The notes under the pieces are model-generated. The model did no database searches and was not told the DNA's origin. It saw only the letters and a program-made list of their open reading frames with translations. The position numbers and the translations under genes were made by a program. A DNA stretch of 18,877 nucleotides. Origin: JAXGPP01 sp964436865. GTDB lineage: Bacteria > Planctomycetota > Planctomycetia > Pirellulales > Thermoguttaceae. Numbering within the stretch: position 1 is the stretch's first letter; each line of letters starts with the position of its first letter. Below are positions 14,191-18,877 of the stretch, one piece after another. The DNA is taken from the NCBI GenBank assembly GCA_964436865.1, contig CAYTFK010000113.1, positions 1 through 18,877 on the forward strand, read 5' to 3'.

Positions 14191-16233
14191 ATGAGCAAAC
14201 GGATCCTTGTCACCAGCGCCCTGCCCTACGCCAACGGGCCGATCCATATCGGCCACCTCGTCGAGTACCTGCAGACCGATATCTGGGTGCGGTTCCAGAG
14301 ACTGCGGGGGCGCGAGTGCCGCTACATGTGCGCCGACGACACCCACGGCACGGCGATCATGATCTCGGCCCGCAAGGAGGGGATCACCGAGGAGCAACTC
14401 ATTGCGCGGATGCAGAAGGCCCACGTCGCGGACTTCACCGATTTTCATATCGAATTCGACAACTACGGCTCGACGCACAGCGAGGAGAACCGGCAATACT
14501 GTGCGGAGATCTGGGCCGCGCTGCGGAAGGCGGGCATGGTCGTCGAAAAGGAGATCACGCAGCTTTTCGATCCGGTGGCCGGGACCTTCCTGGCCGACCG
14601 GTTCGTCAAGGGGACCTGCCCTTACAGCGACTGCCGCGCGCCGAACCAGTACGGCGACAACTGCGAGCGGTGCGGCCGCACCTATCGGCCCACCGACCTT
14701 GTGGACCCGGTGAGTACGCTTTCCGGCGCCACGCCCGAATTGCGAAACTCGCAGCATTTGTTCGTTGAGATCGAGCAGTTGCACGAGTTCCTGCGCCAAT
14801 GGACGCAGGAGGGAGATCACCTCCAGCCGGAGATGGCCAACTATCTGGCGGGCCACTTCCTCAATGAACCGCTCCGCGACTGGGACATCTCCCGTCCGGC
14901 GCCGTATTTCGGCTTCGAGATCCCCGATTCGCCGGGCAACTACTGGTACGTGTGGTTCGACGCCCCGATCGGCTATATCGCGTCGACTGCCCAGTGGTGC
15001 AAGAAGCACGGCCAGAAGCTCGACGACTGGTGGCGGAGCGAGAACTGCGAGATCCACCACTTCATCGGCAAGGACATCATGTACTTCCATACGCTGTTCT
15101 GGCCGGCGATGCTCAAGACGGCCGGATTCAGCCTGCCGCGGAAGGTGCATATCCACGGATTCCTGACGGTCGACGGCGAGAAGATGTCGAAGAGCCGGGG
15201 GACGTTCATCCGCGCGTCGACCTATCTCAAGCACCTCGATCCGTCGTACTTGCGGTATTACTACGCCGCCAAGCTTTCGCCACGGGTGGAAGATATCGAC
15301 CTCAATTTCGACGAGTTTGTCACCAAGGTGAACGCCGACCTGGTGGGCAACGTGGTGAACCTGGCCAGCCGCACGGCGCGGTTTGTCGAGGAGTTGGGGC
15401 TGTCGGCCGGGTATCCGGAGGACGGCGGGCTGTTTGCCCAAGCGGCCAAGGACGGCGATGCGATCGCCGAGGCATACGACGCGGGCGACTACAACCGGGC
15501 GATGCGGCTGGTGCTGGCGGCGGGCGACCGGGCCAACAAGTTCATCGAGGAGGCCGCCCCGTGGAACCTCCGCAAGCAGGCAGGCCGGGAGCGCGAGCTG
15601 CAGGATGTCTGCACGATCGGCTTGAACCTCTTCCGGCAGATGGTCGTGTACCTGGCGCCGGTGCTGCCCAAGCTGGCCGCGCAGACTGGGGATCTGTTGA
15701 ACAAGCCGATCGAGCGGTGGGAGGAGTCGCAGACGCCGCTGGTGGGCACGAAAGTGAGCCGTTTCCAGCACTTGATGACCCGCGTGATGCGCGAGAAGGT
15801 GGATGCCATGGTGGAAGAGAGCCGTGAAGCGGACGTCGCTGCCGAGCCGGCGCCGGCCGCACCGGTCGACAGCGACGAGCCGCTCAAGGCCGAACCGCTT
15901 TCGGCGGAGATTTCGTTCGACGAGTTCGCCAAAGTGGACCTTCGCGTCGCTCGCGTTTTAGCGGCCGAGGATGTGGCAGAAGCCAAGAAACTGCTGAAGC
16001 TGACGCTGGGCTTCGGCGGCGACGTGAAGCGAACGGTCTTTGCCGGTATCAAGGAGTCGTATCGCCCCGAACAACTCGTCGGCCGGCTGGTGATCTGCGC
16101 GGCGAACCTTGCGCCGCGGAAGATGAAGTTCGGCCTGAGCGAAGGGATGATCCTCGCCTCCGGCCCGGGCGGCAAGGACGTATTCCTGCTCTCGCCCGAC
16201 GACGGCGCGAAGCCGGGCGAACGGGTGCACTGA
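14191..16233 (+). CDS. metG: Methionyl-tRNA synthetase
   Basis: A 680-residue class Ia synthetase that charges tRNA(Met) with methionine in the cytoplasm. The signatures are present: HIGH as HIGH at residues 19-22 (GPIHIGHL), KMSKS at 331-335, and a four-cysteine zinc knuckle at Cys143, Cys148, Cys158 and Cys161 in the connective-peptide region, as in the E. coli-type enzyme. The anticodon-binding helical domain spans about 390-550. A C-terminal tRNA-binding (EMAP II/Trbp111-like) domain spans about 580-680 (FDEFAKVDLRVARVLAAEDV), joined by an Ala/Pro/Glu-rich linker. The ATG at 14191 matches the family start (KRILVTSALPYANGP); the preceding ribosome site is weak (GGACGGACG). Single gene, convergent with the RraB-like gene 26 bases downstream. 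Confidence 0.98.
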   Translation: MSKRILVTSALPYANGPIHIGHLVEYLQTDIWVRFQRLRGRECRYMCADDTHGTAIMISARKEGITEEQLIARMQKAHVADFTDFHIEFDNYGSTHSEENRQYCAEIWAALRKAGMVVEKEITQLFDPVAGTFLADRFVKGTCPYSDCRAPNQYGDNCERCGRTYRPTDLVDPVSTLSGATPELRNSQHLFVEIEQLHEFLRQWTQEGDHLQPEMANYLAGHFLNEPLRDWDISRPAPYFGFEIPDSPGNYWYVWFDAPIGYIASTAQWCKKHGQKLDDWWRSENCEIHHFIGKDIMYFHTLFWPAMLKTAGFSLPRKVHIHGFLTVDGEKMSKSRGTFIRASTYLKHLDPSYLRYYYAAKLSPRVEDIDLNFDEFVTKVNADLVGNVVNLASRTARFVEELGLSAGYPEDGGLFAQAAKDGDAIAEAYDAGDYNRAMRLVLAAGDRANKFIEEAAPWNLRKQAGRERELQDVCTIGLNLFRQMVVYLAPVLPKLAAQTGDLLNKPIERWEESQTPLVGTKVSRFQHLMTRVMREKVDAMVEESREADVAAEPAPAAPVDSDEPLKAEPLSAEISFDEFAKVDLRVARVLAAEDVAEAKKLLKLTLGFGGDVKRTVFAGIKESYRPEQLVGRLVICAANLAPRKMKFGLSEGMILASGPGGKDVFLLSPDDGAKPGERVH

Positions 16234-16259
16234 GGCATTTCCCCGCTTTGGCCGCTGGA

Positions 16260-16616
16260 CTACTCGTCGGCGTTCCCGAAGCTGCCCCAGCCATCGACGT
16301 AGGCGCCGAGCGGGCGGGCGATGGCGTCGAGTTCCTCCTGCGCCGCGACGATCGCGTCGTAGTCGGGGACCATTGTCTTGCTGCATTCGCAGGTCCAGGG
16401 GGGCAATTCTTCCTCGAGGCCCGGCTCTTCATCGTCGAAGAAGATCTCCGCGTAATAGCCGAGCCTTGCGGCCTGGTCGGCAACCTGCCGAGCTGTCGCC
16501 TCGCTGGGAGCGGCCACGTGGAAGTCGATGTCCATCGGCTTAGACATGTCGCTGCCGTCGGCGGCGATTTGCTGGAGCGTTTGGCCGTCCGCGTCATCAG
16601 GATATGTCTGGCTCAT
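16260..16616 (-). CDS. RraB-family protein (RNase E inhibitor-like)
   Basis: A protein of about 118 residues matching the RraB family (regulator of ribonuclease activity B), whose E. coli member binds RNase E and changes degradosome activity. Conserved blocks are DGSDMSKPMDIDFHV (20-34), WTCECSKTMVPDYDAI (74-89) and DGWGSFGN (108-115), with an acidic segment between. The start is unclear: ATG 16616 fits the family N-terminus but lacks a good ribosome site. An ATG at 16661 overlaps the channel gene stop by eight bases and would allow translational coupling, adding 15 residues. Either way it is the second gene of an operon with the potassium channel. A role on RNase E or G in this organism is inference. 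Confidence 0.82.
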   Translation of the reverse strand: MSQTYPDDADGQTLQQIAADGSDMSKPMDIDFHVAAPSEATARQVADQAARLGYYAEIFFDDEEPGLEEELPPWTCECSKTMVPDYDAIVAAQEELDAIARPLGAYVDGWGSFGNADE

Positions 16617-16653
16617 GGTGCATGGTTCCGAATAGGGGTAACTGCTTCCGGCG

Positions 16654-18345
16654 TTACGCATTGACGTAGCGGCGGAAGAAACGGTCGTGCGAGTCGGCGT
16701 CGCCGATGATGATCATCTCACTGTCGAAGGGGAGCGGCTGGGAGACGTCGGGGTTGACGTCGGTCTGCCCGTTCTGTGCGACGGCGACCACGCTGCATCC
16801 GGTGTGGTGGCGGATGCCGGCGTCGAGGATCGACTTGCCGGCCAGGCTCGGCGGAATGGGTACCTTGATCACGTCGAGCCCCTCGGCCACCAAGAGGACG
16901 TCGCTGCGCTTGAGCAGATTGAACATCGCGTTAGCGCCCAGCGACGCGTAGGAGAGGACAATATCGGCCCCGGCGCGGTGCAGCGTGGTGATGTTCCGTT
17001 CCTGCGTGGCTCGGCTGAGGATCTGGATGTCGGGCCGCAAGCGGCGGCAGTAGATCGTCAGATAGACGTTCATGTCGTCGTCGCGGGTGGTGACCACCAC
17101 GGTCGACGACCCCATGATTCCGGCCCGCTGGAGCACTTCCAGTTCGGCCGCATCACCGAGCACGTGCCGTTCGGGTCGGATTGCCGGTTCAGGGTGCTGC
17201 TCGACGACTCGATAGTCGATTCCCTCGCTCTCCAGCGCCCGGGCGGTTGCAGACCCGACGCGACCGCCGCCGAGGATCACGACCGGCGCGGGAGAGTAGT
17301 TGTAGATGCAGAACAGGGCGTCGTAGGCGTCTAACTGCGGGCGCGACCCGGCGAGCACGAGCACCGTGTTGGCAGTGATCGGGGTGTCGGGTCCGGGGAT
17401 CTCGAATCGCCCTCGCTGCCACACGCCGATGATGTTCACGTTGACGTGCTCGCGGAGGTTGATCTGGCGGATCGTGCGGCCCACCAGGGGCGTGTTGGCG
17501 GCGGTGGCCTCGGCAATCAGCAGCTCGTCGAACTGGCCGATGACGTGGCTTTTCGCGTCCCGCCCGATCACCCGGCGGGCGAACAACTGTCCCAGTGTCT
17601 CGCCAAGCTGGAGCACGCGGTGACAGCCGGCCAGTTCGAGCACGTCGGCGGAGGCGGGCGACTCGGCGGTGGCGATGATCGGCACCTGTTCAGAGATTTC
17701 GCGGACCGTAAACGCGATATTGGAGTTCACCGTGTCGGCGCGCGTGGCCGCCACAAGCGCCGCCTGAGCGACGCGGGCCCGGCGGTACGTGTCGGGATCG
17801 TCGATGTCTCCAACCATCACCCGTACGCCGCGGTCTGAAAGGGCGACGGCCTCGGTCACGTCGGGCGCCAGCACCACGTAATCGTACTGGAATTGGTTGA
17901 GGCGGCGGATCAACGCGGCTTCGACCGGGCCGTACGAGGTGAGTATCACGTGCCGCGAGGTCTCGGGGGGAAGCGATCGCGGCGCCCGCGCGGCCGCCTG
18001 GGCTTCGAGCCAGGGCGCGTAGAAGAACTGGATAAACGTGAAGGGCAACAGGATGAGCAGGAAGATCGTGCCCGACATGAGCACGACAACCGAGAAGAGC
18101 CGCCCGATGTCGGAGGTGAAAGTGATGTCGCCGAAGCCGAGCGTCGACATGACGACCAGCGTCCAGTAGACGCCCGTCATCCAGCTATGGTCCTGCCCCT
18201 CCCATTTCATGAGGACATGGAACAACACGCTGTATGCCGCCACCAGGCCCAGGAAGACCAGCACGATGCGCAGCAGCACCATCAGGTTGCGGCGGTGCGT
18301 GCCTTCGCGGGCGTAGAGCAGTATCAGCGTGGAAACGGCCTTCAC
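16654..18345 (-). CDS. Potassium channel with two RCK (TrkA-N/TrkA-C) modules
   Basis: A 563-residue membrane protein. Two transmembrane helices (about 23-46 and 84-108) flank a pore loop with selectivity filter STLGFGD (67-73), the GFG variant of TVGYGD. The cytoplasmic part contains two tandem RCK units: TrkA-N at about 131-250, TrkA-C at about 265-345, TrkA-N at about 354-470 and TrkA-C at about 478-560. The second Rossmann fold has a classic nucleotide loop (VVILGGGRVGSA); the first is degenerate (VILTSYGPVEAA). This layout is known from channels gated by nucleotides or divalent ions. The start is GTG at 18345 with a weak AAGG upstream; a later ATG at 18282 would cut into the first helix. 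It is followed with an eight-base overlap or short gap by the RraB-like gene. Confidence 0.93.
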   Translation of the reverse strand: MKAVSTLILLYAREGTHRRNLMVLLRIVLVFLGLVAAYSVLFHVLMKWEGQDHSWMTGVYWTLVVMSTLGFGDITFTSDIGRLFSVVVLMSGTIFLLILLPFTFIQFFYAPWLEAQAAARAPRSLPPETSRHVILTSYGPVEAALIRRLNQFQYDYVVLAPDVTEAVALSDRGVRVMVGDIDDPDTYRRARVAQAALVAATRADTVNSNIAFTVREISEQVPIIATAESPASADVLELAGCHRVLQLGETLGQLFARRVIGRDAKSHVIGQFDELLIAEATAANTPLVGRTIRQINLREHVNVNIIGVWQRGRFEIPGPDTPITANTVLVLAGSRPQLDAYDALFCIYNYSPAPVVILGGGRVGSATARALESEGIDYRVVEQHPEPAIRPERHVLGDAAELEVLQRAGIMGSSTVVVTTRDDDMNVYLTIYCRRLRPDIQILSRATQERNITTLHRAGADIVLSYASLGANAMFNLLKRSDVLLVAEGLDVIKVPIPPSLAGKSILDAGIRHHTGCSVVAVAQNGQTDVNPDVSQPLPFDSEMIIIGDADSHDRFFRRYVNA

Positions 18346-18374
18346 CGTGACGACACCTTCATTCGCCGTGTTGT

Positions 18375-18396
18375 GCGGTCCGAATCGGCCGACCGC
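18375..18396. repeat. Small inverted repeat upstream of the channel gene
   Basis: GCGGTC and GACCGC, 6-bp arms around ten bases, in the 124-base gap between the end membrane protein and the channel. It may be a weak terminator of the upstream gene or an operator. No T-run is seen. Confidence 0.25.
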
Positions 18397-18469
18397 CTCC
18401 CCTGCATGCTAACGGGTTTCAGCCTGGATGCAAGCGGTGTTCGGCGCGACCAAAGGCTGTTGTGGCGCT

Positions 18470-18877
18470 TCATCGCAATCGCCTGAAGTGCCGTGCGCGG
18501 CCCGTGAGCCAGTCGGCGATGAGAAACACGCCGGCGATGAGCACACCGGCCAGGTAGCCGTAGATGGCCCCGGCGATGACGCCGCACGTGAAACCCCCGC
18601 AAATATCCGGCGAGGTGCGGAGACCGAAAGCCAGGCGATAATAGATGATGCCGCCCAGGTACAACAGTGGGCAAGCTGCGGCACCCGCGACCATCGATGC
18701 CCACCGCGGCTGGCGGCCCTTGAACAGCAGCATCTGCCCGGCTCCGACGGCGGTGAAAAAGAGAGCAACCAGAACGAACGTGATGGGATCGGAGCCGATC
18801 GCGCGCATCACGCCGAAGAGCACCGCATACATCGCCGTGATCACCAAGAGGACGCCCATGCCGAAGCGGCGCGGCAC
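18470..18877 (-). CDS. Hypothetical multi-pass membrane protein (start at or beyond the window edge)
   Basis: At least 135 residues with four hydrophobic spans: about 6-26 (GVLLVITAMYAVLFGVM), 31-52, 60-80 and 98-125 (GFTCGVIAGAIYGYLAGVL). An Arg-rich C-terminus (GRARHFRRLR) suggests a cytoplasmic tail. A GTG codon falls on the last bases of the window, and PRRFGMGVLLVITAMYAVLF looks like a natural N-terminus, but the gene may begin outside. I recognise no named family; similar short membrane proteins are frequent in planctomycetes. It lies on the same strand as the channel, 124 bases upstream of it. Confidence 0.7.
   Translation of the reverse strand: MPRRFGMGVLLVITAMYAVLFGVMRAIGSDPITFVLVALFFTAVGAGQMLLFKGRQPRWASMVAGAAACPLLYLGGIIYYRLAFGLRTSPDICGGFTCGVIAGAIYGYLAGVLIAGVFLIADWLTGRARHFRRLR

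Noticed and set aside
13936..15771. A minus-strand open frame of about 610 codons opposite metG
   Set aside because: metG is certain on the other strand; this frame has no recognisable domains or start signal.
16234..16259. A bidirectional terminator between metG and the RraB-like gene
   Set aside because: The 26-base gap shows no convincing stem-loop or T-run on either strand.

Overview
This is a GC-rich chromosomal window, most likely from a planctomycete (Planctomycetota, PVC superphylum). The lineage call rests on a PVC-type small basic protein at 7096-7353, a periplasmic sulfatase and polysaccharide lyase of the kind planctomycetes carry in large numbers, and a BON-like domain of planctomycete style. 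No rRNA, tRNA, CRISPR array, complete insertion sequence or phage gene was seen.

Region 1 (177-7005) is for polysaccharide breakdown. A secreted DUF2961/GH172-type glycosidase lies on the plus strand. Facing it is a minus-strand gene run in the order larA-like racemase/epimerase, PL21 heparinase II-like lyase, S1 sulfatase, with gaps of 21 and 69 bases. The lyase keeps the catalytic and zinc residues of heparinase II at the same spacing, so the likely substrate is a sulfated, uronate-containing glycan. A LarA-type nickel-pincer enzyme in this operon is unexpected and suggests epimerisation of a sugar-acid product.

Region 2 (7096-10484) holds small regulatory and envelope genes, all on the minus strand. 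In transcription order they are a secreted PDZ protein, a short lipoprotein, a single-domain response regulator and a CsrA-REC-BON fusion. The PVC small basic protein lies beyond them. The fusion joins an RNA-binding CsrA domain to a phospho-receiver and a BON-like domain and is the most unusual gene here. A 17-bp hairpin whose loop carries the CsrA-type motif ANGGA sits just ahead of the lipoprotein ribosome binding site.

Region 3 (10485-13802) is an NtrB/NtrC-like pair: a membrane histidine kinase overlapping a sigma-54 activator by 23 bases. Just downstream, in front of the PDZ gene, are a GG-N10-GC sigma-54 promoter and an upstream inverted repeat. This suggests the pair directly controls the PDZ gene.

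Region 4 (14191-18877) is mostly housekeeping: metG on the plus strand, then on the minus strand a membrane protein cut by the window edge, a two-TM potassium channel with two RCK modules, and an RraB-family (RNase E inhibitor-like) protein. With the CsrA fusion and RraB, the window carries two candidate post-transcriptional regulators.
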